Assembly: GCA_964466745.1 (NCBI GenBank)
Contig: CAYXOX010000021.1
Span: 1-29,344 of the forward strand
Source: CAYXOX01 sp964466745
Lineage (GTDB): Bacteria; Pseudomonadota; Alphaproteobacteria; Rhodobacterales; Rhodobacteraceae
Direction of reading: 5' to 3'
DNA: 29,344 bases
Shown: piece after piece, positions 16,543-25,158 of the stretch
Layout of the letters: each line of letters begins with the position of its first letter
How positions within the stretch are numbered: the first letter of the stretch is position 1
Program-made: the position numbers and the translations under genes
The notes under the pieces: generated by a model
What the model was told of the DNA's origin: nothing
Database searches by the model: none
What the model saw: the letters and a program-made list of their open reading frames with translations, nothing else

Positions 16543-19016
16543 GTGAGCGTGGTGATGCCGACCGCCGCGGCCCGCGCGAGCCCGCGGTCGAGCGACATCG
16601 GCACGTATTCGCCGCGCCGCCATCGTTCCCCGAGATCGTCGTAGTGGCGCGACAGCGGGTGACCGGACTGGCCGGTGGCGGTCACGAAGACCGAGCTGTC
16701 GGGATCGGCGAAATCGTAGACACCGCGGTAGCCTGCACCGTGCACGTTGCGGAACGGGTGGGGCTCCCGGCCCGAGGTGGCGCCGCGCATCAGCGTGTTG
16801 TCGCCGCCCGAGGTGGACTGGCGGATGTTGACGATCCAGCGCAGGATCGGGATGTCGCCCAGCACGGGATGATCGTGGGACGCCTCGTGGGCGTCGCCCC
16901 AGCGCAGGCTTTCGAGCGCGCTGCCGTGGCGTTCGGCGACCTCGACCAGCGCGTCGTCGAGCGCCAGCCGTGCGATCTCGGCGCAGCTCTCCCGCGGGGA
17001 GGACTGGATGACGTCGCACCAGGCCGACGCGCCGTCGACGTCGCGGAACACGCGCTCCACGAAGAGCGGCTCGAGATGGGTGAACGCGCGCGCCAGCGGG
17101 CCGAGCTCGTCGCGAATCAGCCTGTCCTGCAGGGCGCGCATCCAGGCCGCGTAGAGCAGCGGCTCGGGGAGGTGCTCGTTCATCTCGCCGTTCCAGTCGG
17201 CCAGCAGCGCCAGCGCCTGCCGGCGGCGCCCCTCGGGGGTCTCCGACGGCGCGGCCTCCCCCGTGAACCAGAGCTCGGCCCCGACGAGCGGCAGAAGCGT
17301 GCGCGCCGTGACGGAGACGGTATCGAGCTGGGCCTCGACGAAGCTCTCGCGGGTGTGGACCTGCCGGCTCTGCATGAGCCGTTCCCAGCGCTGGATGCGC
17401 TGGCTGTCGCCCCAGTCCCAGGACAGGTGGCGCGGGAAGGGGCGGTCGACGAGCTTGTTGTTGGTGTTGCCGAGGATGCCGCCCTCGGGGTTCACGAACC
17501 GCGGGGCCGCGCCGGCCGGCAGCATTCCCCGCCAGCGGTTCTCGGGCGACCAGCCGAGGGCCGGCATGCGCCCGCGCGTGGCATGCCCCGCGGCACGCCG
17601 GGGCATGGCGCCGACGAGGGCAAGGGCGATCTGCGTCTCGTCGGCGAGCGTGAGCACCTGCGAGGGCGCCACGTAGCGGTCTGTGGCGGCCAGCGCCTCG
17701 GTCACCGAGCCGGCGCGCATCAGGGCCATGGCCGCCGAGAGCGTGGTGTCGGCCGCCGAGAGCGCCGTCCAGGCGATGGCCGGGACATGCCCCCGGGGGG
17801 TGACGGTGCCGAGATCGAAGGCGTCGGGCGGCAGGATCGGGCCGTTCGCGCTCCAGCGCAGGGTGAGAGTGAGGGGCTCGTCATCCTTCACCTCGACGAT
17901 GCTCTGGCGGGTGCGGAAGCTTTCCCAGCCCGCGGGACCGCGATAGCGGGTGGGATCCTCGGGGTGAAGCTCCTCCATCAGCACGTCGGTATCGTCGAGG
18001 TAGGAGGAGGTGATGGCCCAGCCCAGCTTCTCGCTGCGGCCGTTCATCACCACGGGTACGCCGGGGATTGTGCCGCCGATCACGCCGCCGGCCTCCAGCT
18101 CGAGCCGGGCGAGGTACCATATGGTCGGTGCGGAGAACCCCAGGTGCGGATCGCTGGCCAGAAGCGTGCCGCCGGCGGCGGAGCGGGCCGGAGCGGCGGC
18201 CCAGGCGTTCGAGGCGCCGGCAAGCCCCCGGGGCGCGACGGGAAAGAACATGGGGGCGGGCCTGTCCGCCTCCCCCCGGCGCGCAACCGCGGCGAGCAGG
18301 GTTTCGGGCGAGGTGCCGGGCATCACCGCGGCATAGTCGGGCAGGGCGGCGACGCCGCTGCCGGGGGCGTCGGGCAGGATGTCGCGCAGCCGTTCGGGCG
18401 GCAGGATCAGCGAGAGCTGCGCGCGCAGGACCTCCGTGCGCAGGTGCGAGGACAGCTGGAGCGCGAGGAGCTTGACGACGGCGATGCTGTCGGCCGGCTG
18501 CCAGGGCGCGATCGCATGGGGGAAGAGGAACATTTCCGGCGCGCCGCGCCCCTGGCCGCCCTCGGCCAGTTCGCGCAGACGGGCGTTCACCCCGTCGGCA
18601 TAGGCCTCGAGGGCGGCGGTCGTCTCGGCGTCCTGGGCCGAGACGGAGGCCACCGCCAGCCCGTAGAGATCGAACCGGCGCACCAGCGCGTCGGTCTGCA
18701 GCGTGCGCGGGCCAAAGAGCTCCGAGAGCCGGCCCTGCGCGGTGCGCCGCAGCGTGATCATCTGCCAGAGCCTGTCCTGGGCATGGGCGTAGCCGAGGCC
18801 GAAGAAGACATCGGCATCGCCCTGGCCGAAGATGTGGGGCACGTTGGCGGCGTCGCGTACGATCTCGAGCGGCGCCTCGAGCCCCTCCACGCTGCGCGCG
18901 CCGGAATACTCGGGCAGCGAGCGGGTGGCGAAGTACACCGTGAGCGCGACCGCGGCGCAGATCAGGACGATGAGCCCGGACGCGATCCTCAGGAGCCATC
19001 GGAACACGAGGCCCAT
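16533..19016 (-). CDS. penicillin acylase family N-terminal-nucleophile amidase
   Basis: An 827-aa precursor of the penicillin amidase (Ntn hydrolase) family. The N-terminal hydrophobic segment (residues 5-29) targets it to the periplasm or anchors it in the inner membrane. Alpha-chain landmarks are EIVRDAANVPHIFGQGDADVFFGLGYAHAQDRLWQM and the RRTAQGRLSELFG helix. The self-cleavage site is G-A-S-N-A-W with Ser269 as the predicted new N-terminal nucleophile, followed by GGTLLASDPHLGF. Beta-chain landmarks are PGVPVVMNGRSEKLGWAIT, GNTNNKLVD and DWGDSQRIQRW. Substrates in this family include N-acyl amides, beta-lactam side chains and acyl-homoserine lactones. ATG 19016 has GGAGG 4 bases upstream and is preferred to GTG 19028. 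It is divergent from the dehydrogenase gene, with 87 bp between. Confidence 0.92.
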   Translation of the reverse strand: MGLVFRWLLRIASGLIVLICAAVALTVYFATRSLPEYSGARSVEGLEAPLEIVRDAANVPHIFGQGDADVFFGLGYAHAQDRLWQMITLRRTAQGRLSELFGPRTLQTDALVRRFDLYGLAVASVSAQDAETTAALEAYADGVNARLRELAEGGQGRGAPEMFLFPHAIAPWQPADSIAVVKLLALQLSSHLRTEVLRAQLSLILPPERLRDILPDAPGSGVAALPDYAAVMPGTSPETLLAAVARRGEADRPAPMFFPVAPRGLAGASNAWAAAPARSAAGGTLLASDPHLGFSAPTIWYLARLELEAGGVIGGTIPGVPVVMNGRSEKLGWAITSSYLDDTDVLMEELHPEDPTRYRGPAGWESFRTRQSIVEVKDDEPLTLTLRWSANGPILPPDAFDLGTVTPRGHVPAIAWTALSAADTTLSAAMALMRAGSVTEALAATDRYVAPSQVLTLADETQIALALVGAMPRRAAGHATRGRMPALGWSPENRWRGMLPAGAAPRFVNPEGGILGNTNNKLVDRPFPRHLSWDWGDSQRIQRWERLMQSRQVHTRESFVEAQLDTVSVTARTLLPLVGAELWFTGEAAPSETPEGRRRQALALLADWNGEMNEHLPEPLLYAAWMRALQDRLIRDELGPLARAFTHLEPLFVERVFRDVDGASAWCDVIQSSPRESCAEIARLALDDALVEVAERHGSALESLRWGDAHEASHDHPVLGDIPILRWIVNIRQSTSGGDNTLMRGATSGREPHPFRNVHGAGYRGVYDFADPDSSVFVTATGQSGHPLSRHYDDLGERWRRGEYVPMSLDRGLARAAAVGITTLTPR

Positions 19017-19037
19017 GAGCCCTCCCACAAGCGATTG

Positions 19038-19065
19038 TTGACGCGCCAGACCGGACCGTTAGGTA
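19038..19065 (+). promoter_or_regulatory. putative promoter of the hydroxyacid dehydrogenase gene
   Basis: TTGACG (19038-19043), a 16-base spacer and TAGGTA (19060-19065) lie in the 87-bp divergent region. Transcription would start near 19072, about 32 bases before the ATG and ahead of GGGGAG. Confidence 0.35.
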
Positions 19066-19103
19066 GGGCCAATCGCCGAAGAGAGCAACGGGGAGCGACC
19101 GCC

Positions 19104-19976
19104 ATGGCCACTTGCGCATTCCTGGGACTGGGGACGATGGGATACCCCATGGCGGGGCACCTTCGGGCTGCCGGCCATGACGTCTGCGTCTACAACCGCA
19201 CGGCGGCGAAAGCCGAGGCCTGGGTGGCCGAGCTCGGCGGGCGCAGCGCACCGACCCCGGCCGATGCCGCGCGCGGCGTCGATTTCGTGATGGCCTGCGT
19301 CGGCAACGACGACGATCTGCGCGCGGTCTGCCTCGGGGCGGAGGGTGCGCTCGGCGCGATGGCCCCGGGGGCCGTCTTCGTGGACCACACCACCGTTTCC
19401 GCCGAGGTCACCCGGCAGCTTCACGCGGCGGCGGCCGAGCGGCAGGTGAGCTTCGTCGACGCGCCGGTCTCGGGCGGGCAGGCCGGCGCGGAGAACGGCC
19501 AGCTTTCCATCATGTGCGGCGGCGAGGAGGCGGCCTACGCGCGCGCCGAGCCGGTGATGGACGCCTATGCACGCATCTGCCGGAGGATGGGGGCGAGCGG
19601 CGCGGGGCAGCTCACGAAGATGGTCAACCAGATCTGCATCGCCGGGCTGTTGCAGGGCCTTTCGGAGGCGCTCGCCTTCGGCGAGAAGGCGGGGCTCGAC
19701 GGGCGCGCCGTGGTGGAGGTGATCTCCCAGGGGGCCGCGGGCTCGTGGCAGATGGTCAACCGCCATGGCACCATGCTCGAGCGTCATTTCGACCACGGGT
19801 TCGCTGTTGACTGGATGCGCAAGGATCTCGCCATCTGTCTTGCCGCGGCCGACGAGCTCGGGGCCTCGCTGCCCGTCACCGCGCTGGTGGACCAGTTCTA
19901 CAAGGACGTGCAGGGCATGGGCGGGGGCCGCTGGGACACCTCGAGCCTCATCGCAAGGCTCGGCAAGCCCGGCTGA
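19104..19976 (+). CDS. NAD(P)-dependent beta-hydroxyacid dehydrogenase (3-hydroxyisobutyrate dehydrogenase family)
   Basis: A 290-aa cytoplasmic oxidoreductase. The Rossmann motif AFLGLGTMGYPMAGHLRAAGHDVCVYNRT is at the N-terminus. The substrate-binding motif FVDAPVSGGQAGAENGQLSIMCGG is near 117-140, and the catalytic lysine Lys172 is in GQLTKMVNQICIAG with Asn175. Family members oxidise 3-hydroxyisobutyrate, reduce tartronate semialdehyde or glyoxylate/succinic semialdehyde, or act on imines; the sequence does not decide. The N-terminal asparagine-arginine after the second strand (YNRT) suggests NADP(H). Single gene, divergent from the penicillin-acylase gene and followed directly by a hairpin. 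No valine-degradation genes adjoin it, so I do not call it mmsB. Confidence 0.9.
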   Translation: MATCAFLGLGTMGYPMAGHLRAAGHDVCVYNRTAAKAEAWVAELGGRSAPTPADAARGVDFVMACVGNDDDLRAVCLGAEGALGAMAPGAVFVDHTTVSAEVTRQLHAAAAERQVSFVDAPVSGGQAGAENGQLSIMCGGEEAAYARAEPVMDAYARICRRMGASGAGQLTKMVNQICIAGLLQGLSEALAFGEKAGLDGRAVVEVISQGAAGSWQMVNRHGTMLERHFDHGFAVDWMRKDLAICLAAADELGASLPVTALVDQFYKDVQGMGGGRWDTSSLIARLGKPG

Positions 19977-19995
19977 GGCCGCCTGCGCGGCGGCC
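19977..19995 (+). terminator. terminator-like hairpin after the dehydrogenase
   Basis: A perfect 7-bp stem, GGCCGCC-TGCGC-GGCGGCC, begins at the base right after the stop codon. No T-run follows. It sits between two converging genes, a usual place for a terminator. Confidence 0.4.
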
Positions 19996-20093
19996 ACGCA
20001 TCTCACGCGCCGAGGCTTTCCGGCCGTGGGCGCACCGCGACCCCGTCGCCGCGGATCGCACGGGGATGACGTGAGCCCAGGGCAGGGCGCGGC

Positions 20094-21062
20094 TCAGGCG
20101 CTGCGGCCGCGCCGCCCCCCGCGGCGGCCGCCCCGCCCGCCGCCCGCGGCGGCAGCTGCCTGCGCCTCCGCGAAGCTCGCGCCGGACTTCATCGCCTCGA
20201 GCACGCGGGCGAAGCCGATCCAGGCCGCGCCGTTCGGATCGTGGTCCATCAGCAGGTTGGCGGCGTGGATGGCTTCCATCTCGCCGGCGCGGGTGGGGTT
20301 CATGATCGCCGAGGTCATGCCCGCGCCGATCGCCATGGGCAAAAAGGCCATGCTCACCCCGTGCCGGTGCGGCAGCCCGAACGAGATGTTCGACGCCCCG
20401 CAGGTGGTGTTCACGCCCAGCTCCGCGCGCAGCTTGCGCACCAGCGCGAACACCTGGCGGCCGGCTGTCGCCATGGCGCCCACCGGCATGACCAGCGGGT
20501 CCACCACGATGTCGTGCGCCGGGATGCCGAAATCGGCGGCACGCTCAACGATCTTTTTGGCAACCGCGAAGCGCACCTCGGGATCCTCGCTGATCCCGGT
20601 ATCGTCGTTGGAGATCGCCACGACCGGCACGTTGTACTTCTTGACCAGCGGCAGGATCGCCTCCAGCCGTTCCTCCTCGCCGGTTACGGAGTTGAGCAAC
20701 GGGCGGCCCTCGGCCGCCTCGAGCCCGGCTTCGAGCGCGCCGGGCACCGAGCTGTCGATGCACAGCGGCACGTCGACGAGCCCCTGAACAAGCTCGATCA
20801 TCCGCCGCATCAGGGGCGGTTCGGTTTCGTTCGGATCGGGGTTCGAGTTGTAGACGACGCCGGCGTTCACATCGAGGACCATCGCCCCGCAGGCCACCTG
20901 CTCCAGCGCGTCGGCCTCCACGGTGGAGAAATCTCCGGCCTCCAACTCGGCAGCGAGGCGCTTGCGCCCGGTGGGATTGATGCGCTCGCCGATCACGCAG
21001 AACGGCTCGTCGAAGCCGATCACGACGGGCTTCGACTTCGATTCGATCACGGTGCGGGCCAC
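20094..21062 (-). CDS. methyltetrahydrofolate:corrinoid methyltransferase (pterin-binding; probable split methionine synthase module)
   Basis: A 322-aa protein of the pterin-binding (DHPS-like TIM-barrel) family. FCVIGERINPTGRKRL at 21-36, MVLDVNAGVV near 61-70, PLCIDSS, PLLNSVTGEE, VAISND, DIVVDPLVMP and TTCGASNISFGLPHR are the barrel-strand motifs of methyl-THF methyltransferases. It carries no B12-binding or homocysteine domain, so it must transfer the methyl group to a separate corrinoid protein. In Phaeobacter a three-protein methionine synthase of this kind has been described (from memory), and this gene is probably its folate module. The C-terminus ends in an unusual Gly/Arg tail (GGGRGGRRGGRRGRSA). 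The GTG start at 21062 has AGGAG seven bases upstream. The small partner gene ends 52 bp upstream. Confidence 0.85.
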   Translation of the reverse strand: MARTVIESKSKPVVIGFDEPFCVIGERINPTGRKRLAAELEAGDFSTVEADALEQVACGAMVLDVNAGVVYNSNPDPNETEPPLMRRMIELVQGLVDVPLCIDSSVPGALEAGLEAAEGRPLLNSVTGEEERLEAILPLVKKYNVPVVAISNDDTGISEDPEVRFAVAKKIVERAADFGIPAHDIVVDPLVMPVGAMATAGRQVFALVRKLRAELGVNTTCGASNISFGLPHRHGVSMAFLPMAIGAGMTSAIMNPTRAGEMEAIHAANLLMDHDPNGAAWIGFARVLEAMKSGASFAEAQAAAAAGGGRGGRRGGRRGRSA

Positions 21063-21114
21063 GGGCAGGCTCCTCTCATGGGGTGGGGGCGGTTGGGGGC
21101 GGCGGGTTCGCCCG

Positions 21115-21411
21115 TCATGCCCGGCCGCCGGCGCGGGCGAGGGCGGCAAGGCGATCGCGGTCGTAGGCGGCGTCGAGCCGCGCGGCCTCGGCCTCGGCAA
21201 GCGCCTCGGGCTCCCCCTCGGCAGGGCCCGCCGCCGCGCGCCGCCACTCGGCGAGATAAGCGTCGGTCCCCGATGCGCCGGAGACCATCGCGGCACGGTC
21301 GATCGCCTGTTCGAAGCGCTCGGGAAGCACGCGCTTGACGGCGCGCCGGCCCCTGCCGACGATCACCTGTGCCGGGATGTCCCGCCAGTAGACGATGGTC
21401 ACCTCGTGCAT
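21115..21411 (-). CDS. small 'virulence factor' family protein (PF13769 type)
   Basis: A 98-aa soluble protein. The N-terminal half, VTIVYWRDIPAQVIVGRGRRAVKRVLPERFEQAIDRAAM followed by SGTDAYLAEWRR, matches the short Rhodobacterales family annotated as 'virulence factor'. The C-terminal half is an Ala/Glu/Arg-rich helix. No catalytic motif is apparent, and the family name has no functional basis here. It precedes the methyl-THF methyltransferase on the same strand by 52 bp, and in related genomes it travels with methyl-THF or metF genes (from memory). A role in the one-carbon/methionine system is therefore more likely than virulence. The ribosome binding site before ATG 21411 is poor (CTAGG immediately upstream). 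Confidence 0.75.
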   Translation of the reverse strand: MHEVTIVYWRDIPAQVIVGRGRRAVKRVLPERFEQAIDRAAMVSGASGTDAYLAEWRRAAAGPAEGEPEALAEAEAARLDAAYDRDRLAALARAGGRA

Positions 21412-21561
21412 CCTAGCCCGATCTCCCGTTCAGCGACCGCGCGGCGCGGCGCAGGGGCGGCGAGGCGGCATGTTCGTCTATCCCGCGGCCGCGCCCGGAG
21501 AAAGCCCGTTGTTTTCCCGAAATTCTCAACACCATCTTGAGCCATGCCCCATGCACGGCGC

Positions 21562-21590
21562 TTGCGCCGGGGCGGGCGGGCGCCTAGATT
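21562..21590 (+). promoter_or_regulatory. putative promoter of the Ppx/GppA-rlmE pair
   Basis: TTGCGC (21562-21567), a 17-base spacer and TAGATT (21585-21590). A start near 21597 would leave a leader of about 25 bases containing TTGGAGG, the ribosome binding site of the phosphatase gene. Confidence 0.45.
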
Positions 21591-21621
21591 GCCCTTCAAC
21601 TCGAATTGGAGGGCGTTTCCC

Positions 21622-22734
21622 ATGGCGCCCAGGCGCTCCGAAGGTGCGGGCGCGCTCCCTGATGCGGTCGAACTCCCCGCGCCGCCCCTGCCAGATCCGG
21701 CCGAGCTCTACGCGGCACTGGATCTCGGCACGAACAGTTGTCGCATGCTCATCGCGCAGCCGCGCGGTGCGCAGTTTCATGTCGTGGACAGCTTTTCCAA
21801 GGCCGTAAAGCTTGGCGCGGGGCTCGAACGCTCGGGCCTGCTCTCGCGCGCCTCCATGGCGCGCACGGTGCAGGCGATGCGGATCTGCCGGCAGAAGCTC
21901 GCACGTCACAAGGTGCGGCGAATGCGGCTGGTGGCGACGGAGGCCTGCCGGCGCGCGCGCAACGGGGCCGAGCTGATCGCCGCGGTGCGCCGCGAAACCG
22001 GGCTGGAACTCGAGATCATCAAGCCCGAGGAGGAGGCGCGCCTCGCCGTCGTCTCCTGCGCGCCGCTCGTTTCGCCGAAGACCGAGCAGCTTCTCGTCGT
22101 CGATATCGGCGGCGGATCGACGGAGCTGGTGTGGATCGATCTGCGTCATGTTCCGAGCGCCGAGCGTTCGCGGGCGATCATGCGGTTGCACGCGGGATTC
22201 GCGCCGGCGCCCAGCGCGCCCCATGCCGCCCATGTGGTGGACTGGATCTCGGTGCCCCTCGGCGTGGCAACCCTGCGCGACCAGTTCCATGACGTGGAAG
22301 ACGACGCGGCGCAGTTCGCGCTGATGAGCTGGTATTTCGAGGAACAGCTCGCCGATTTCTCCCCCTACGCCTCCGAGCAGGCCCGGGAGGGCTTCCAGAT
22401 CATCGGCACATCGGGCACCGTGACCACGCTCGCGGCCTCGCATCTCGGCCTGCGCCGCTACGACAGGGCGAAGGTGGACGGCTTGCGCATGACCTCCGAC
22501 CAGATCGACAGGGTGATCCGCGATTACCTTGCCCTCGGCCCCGACGGGCGCCGGACCGACCCGCGCATCGGGCGGGACAGGCAGGCCCTCATCATGTCGG
22601 GCTCGGCGATCCTGCAGGCGCTTCTCCGCCTGTGGCCGACAGACAGGCTCTCCGTGGCCGATCGCGGCCTGCGCGAGGGGCTGCTCTACGCGCAGATGAG
22701 CGCCGACGGCGTGCTTTCGGAAGGGGGCGCCTGA
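21622..22734 (+). CDS. Ppx/GppA family exopolyphosphatase / guanosine pentaphosphatase
   Basis: A 370-aa member of the ASKHA-fold Ppx/GppA phosphatases. YAALDLGTNSCRMLIAQ at 30-46 is the phosphate-1 loop. VVDSFSKAVKLGAGLERSG and VATEACRRARNGAEL follow, then LEIIKPEEEARLAV with the catalytic glutamate, VVDIGGGSTELVW (phosphate-2 loop near 155) and GTSGTVTTLAA. It removes terminal phosphate from polyphosphate and/or converts pppGpp to ppGpp; the short form, which lacks a C-terminal HD domain, does not settle which. ATG 21622 is chosen because GGAGG lies about 10 bases upstream. Its stop overlaps the rlmE start by one base (TGATG), a pairing common in alphaproteobacteria. Confidence 0.92.
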   Translation: MAPRRSEGAGALPDAVELPAPPLPDPAELYAALDLGTNSCRMLIAQPRGAQFHVVDSFSKAVKLGAGLERSGLLSRASMARTVQAMRICRQKLARHKVRRMRLVATEACRRARNGAELIAAVRRETGLELEIIKPEEEARLAVVSCAPLVSPKTEQLLVVDIGGGSTELVWIDLRHVPSAERSRAIMRLHAGFAPAPSAPHAAHVVDWISVPLGVATLRDQFHDVEDDAAQFALMSWYFEEQLADFSPYASEQAREGFQIIGTSGTVTTLAASHLGLRRYDRAKVDGLRMTSDQIDRVIRDYLALGPDGRRTDPRIGRDRQALIMSGSAILQALLRLWPTDRLSVADRGLREGLLYAQMSADGVLSEGGA

Positions 22735-23441
22735 TGCCGCGTCAGGGTCCGGGTTCGGGGCGCGGCCAGCGCGACCTCCGGGTGAAGGTCAAGACGGCGC
22801 GGGGGCGCAAGCTCTCCTCCACCCGCTGGCTGGAGCGCCAGCTCAACGACCCTTACGTGAAACGCGCCAAGGCCGAGGGCTACCGCGGGCGCGCGGCCTA
22901 CAAGATCCTCGAACTCGACGATCGCTTCGGCTTTCTCGTTCCCGGTGCGCGGGTGGTCGATCTCGGTTGCGCGCCGGGCGGCTGGAGCCAGGTCGCAGTG
23001 GCGCGGGTCAATGCCCTCGGCGAGCGGGCGGGGCAGCCCACGGGGCGGGTGCTGGGGCTCGATCTCAAGCCCGTCGAGCCGATCCCCGGTGCGGACCTGC
23101 ACGTGCTCGATTTTCTCGCCGACGATGCCGACGCGCAGGTCAAGGCGTGGCTCGACGGGCCCGCCGATGTCGTGATGTCGGACATGGCGGCCAGCGCTTC
23201 GGGCCACAAACAGACCGATCACCTGCGCATTGTGGCGCTGTGTGAGGCGGCGGCGCAGCTCGCGTTCGAGATTCTGAGCCCCGGAGGCACATTTGTTGCA
23301 AAAGTGCTGGCCGGAGGCGCTGAATCCTCTCTTCAAACCGCGTTGAAGCAGAGATTCGACAAGGTGGTGAACGTGAAACCGGAGGCCAGCCGGGCCGACA
23401 GCTCGGAAAAATTCGTCGTCGCCCTCGGTTTTCGGGGTTAG
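22734..23441 (+). CDS. rlmE: 23S rRNA (uridine-2'-O-)-methyltransferase RlmE/FtsJ
   Basis: A 235-aa SAM-dependent methyltransferase that 2'-O-methylates U2552 (E. coli numbering) of 23S rRNA late in 50S assembly. The K-D-K-E tetrad is visible: Lys57 in AAYKILELD, Asp150 in VMSDMAAS, Lys190 in TFVAKVLAGG and Glu225 in SSEKFVVALG. The SAM-binding loop is VVDLGCAPGGWSQVAV near 74-89. The basic N-terminal extension (residues 1-30) is typical of alphaproteobacterial forms and may bind rRNA. The ATG overlaps the phosphatase stop by one base, so the two are co-translated. It is followed after 90 bp by glpD, probably a separate unit. Confidence 0.95.
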   Translation: MPRQGPGSGRGQRDLRVKVKTARGRKLSSTRWLERQLNDPYVKRAKAEGYRGRAAYKILELDDRFGFLVPGARVVDLGCAPGGWSQVAVARVNALGERAGQPTGRVLGLDLKPVEPIPGADLHVLDFLADDADAQVKAWLDGPADVVMSDMAASASGHKQTDHLRIVALCEAAAQLAFEILSPGGTFVAKVLAGGAESSLQTALKQRFDKVVNVKPEASRADSSEKFVVALGFRG

Positions 23442-23531
23442 CGCTACCGGGATTTGCCGCCCGCGGCGCGCGGCGGGGTTGATCGCACCGCCCCGGCACG
23501 CCAGACAAGGGCGAACCGAGGCGGCGGAGCC

Positions 23532-25109
23532 ATGACCGAAGCACCCGACTACGATCTTTTCGTCATCGGCGGCGGCATCAACGGATGCGGCATCGCGCGC
23601 GATGCCGCGGGGCGTGGCCTCAGGGTGGCGCTGGCCGAGAAGGGGGATCTTGCCGAGGCGACCTCCTCGGCCTCCACCAAGCTCTTCCACGGCGGGTTGC
23701 GCTACCTCGAGTATTTCGAGGTGCGGCTGGTGCGCGAGAGCCTGCGCGAGCGGGAGGTGCTGCTGCGGGCGATGCCCCATATCGCCTGGCCCATGCGCTT
23801 CGTGCTTCCCCTCAGCCGCGACATGCGCTTCGACAGCACGACCCCCTCCTCGCGGCTGCTCACGGCGGTCATGCCGTGGATGCGCGGCCGGCGCCCGGCC
23901 TGGCTCATCCGGCTCGGCCTCTTTCTCTACGATCACCTCGGCGGGCGAGAGATCCTGCCCGGAACCCGCGCGCTGGATTTGCGCAAGGATCCGGCCGGCG
24001 TGCCGCTGCAGGATCGCTTCACGCGGGCCTTCGAGTATTCCGACTGCTGGGTGGAGGATTCGCGGCTGGTGGTGCTCAACGCCCGGGACGCCGAGGCGCG
24101 GGGCGCCACGATCATGACACGTGCCGAGGTGGTGGGCGCGCGACGCGGCGCCGAGGGCTGGGAGGTGGACATCGCACGCGACGGCGGCGCGCGGCGCGAG
24201 ACGGTGCGCGCCCGCGTGCTGGTGAACGCGGGCGGGCCGTGGGTGGCCTCCATCCTCAACCGGACGCTGGGGGTAAACTCCACCGAGAGCATCCGCCTCG
24301 TGCGCGGCAGCCATATCGTGACGCGCAAGCTTTTCGAGCACGACCGCTGCTACTTCTTCCAGGGCGAAGACGGAAGAATCATATTCGCAATCCCTTACGA
24401 ACAGGATTTCACGTTGATCGGAACCACGGACGCGGAGCACTCCGATCTGGCCGAGCGCCCCGTCGCCACGCCGGAAGAGCGCGCCTATCTCTGCGCCTTC
24501 GCCTCGAAATACTTCGAGGCCCCGGTGACGGAGGAGGATATCGTCTGGACCTATTCGGGCGTGCGGCCGCTCTACGACGATGGCGCCACCTCGGCGACGG
24601 CCGCCACGCGCGATTACGTGCTCTCGCTCGATACGGCCGCGGCGCCGCTGCTGAACGTGTTCGGCGGCAAGATCACCACCTATCGCAAGCTCGCGCAGGC
24701 CGCGATGGAAAAGCTCGCGCCCCATCTGCCCGCGGCCACGGGGCCATGGACGGCGGGGGTGGCGCTTCCGGGCGGCGATTTCCCGGTGGACAGCGTGGAG
24801 GCGCTCCGCGCCGAGCTGCGGCGCGCCTATCCGTTCCTGACGGAGTCCTGGGCGGCGCGGCTGCAGCGCGCCTATGGCACCGATGCCGCCCTCATGCTGG
24901 GCGCGGCACAGACGGCGGAGGATCTCGGGCCCGGCTTCGGCGCCACGCTGACCGCGGCCGAGGTGCGCTGGCTGATGCGGCACGAGTATGCCCGCACGGC
25001 CGAAGACGTCGTGTGGCGGCGCACCAAGCTGGGCCTCCGGCTCGATGCGCAGCAGATCGCGGCGCTGGACGCCTGGATGGCTGGCGAACGGGCCACGCAG
25101 ACAGGCTAG
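23532..25109 (+). CDS. glpD: glycerol-3-phosphate dehydrogenase (aerobic, quinone-linked)
   Basis: A 525-aa FAD flavoprotein of the inner-membrane face that oxidises sn-glycerol-3-phosphate to dihydroxyacetone phosphate and passes electrons to ubiquinone. The N-terminal dinucleotide motif is DLFVIGGGINGCGIARDAAGRG. The family signature ATSSASTKLFHGGLRYLE follows. Others are VLVNAGGPWV, RLVRGSHIV, FFQGEDGRIIFAIPYE, TLIGTTDAEH, YSGVRPL, FGGKITTYRKLA and a C-terminal DAO_C-type domain ending WRRTKLGL. The ATG at 23532 has GGAG a few bases upstream. glpK begins 49 bp after its stop, so the pair forms a glycerol-use operon. No glpF or glpR is visible in the window. Confidence 0.97.
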   Translation: MTEAPDYDLFVIGGGINGCGIARDAAGRGLRVALAEKGDLAEATSSASTKLFHGGLRYLEYFEVRLVRESLREREVLLRAMPHIAWPMRFVLPLSRDMRFDSTTPSSRLLTAVMPWMRGRRPAWLIRLGLFLYDHLGGREILPGTRALDLRKDPAGVPLQDRFTRAFEYSDCWVEDSRLVVLNARDAEARGATIMTRAEVVGARRGAEGWEVDIARDGGARRETVRARVLVNAGGPWVASILNRTLGVNSTESIRLVRGSHIVTRKLFEHDRCYFFQGEDGRIIFAIPYEQDFTLIGTTDAEHSDLAERPVATPEERAYLCAFASKYFEAPVTEEDIVWTYSGVRPLYDDGATSATAATRDYVLSLDTAAAPLLNVFGGKITTYRKLAQAAMEKLAPHLPAATGPWTAGVALPGGDFPVDSVEALRAELRRAYPFLTESWAARLQRAYGTDAALMLGAAQTAEDLGPGFGATLTAAEVRWLMRHEYARTAEDVVWRRTKLGLRLDAQQIAALDAWMAGERATQTG

Positions 25110-25158
25110 CGCCGGTGGGCCGGGGCACACCCGGGGGGCGCGACACAGGGAGAGAGAG

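Noticed and set aside
16389..19976. Very long plus-strand open frame across the penicillin-acylase gene
   Set aside because: It is open only because high-GC codon bias suppresses stops on the opposite strand. The minus-strand frame carries the conserved acylase motifs; only the last 290 residues of the plus frame (from 19104) are a real protein.
21412..21621. Cobalamin or SAM riboswitch upstream of the methyl-THF methyltransferase pair
   Set aside because: I found none of the conserved B12-box or SAM-II core sequences in this region.
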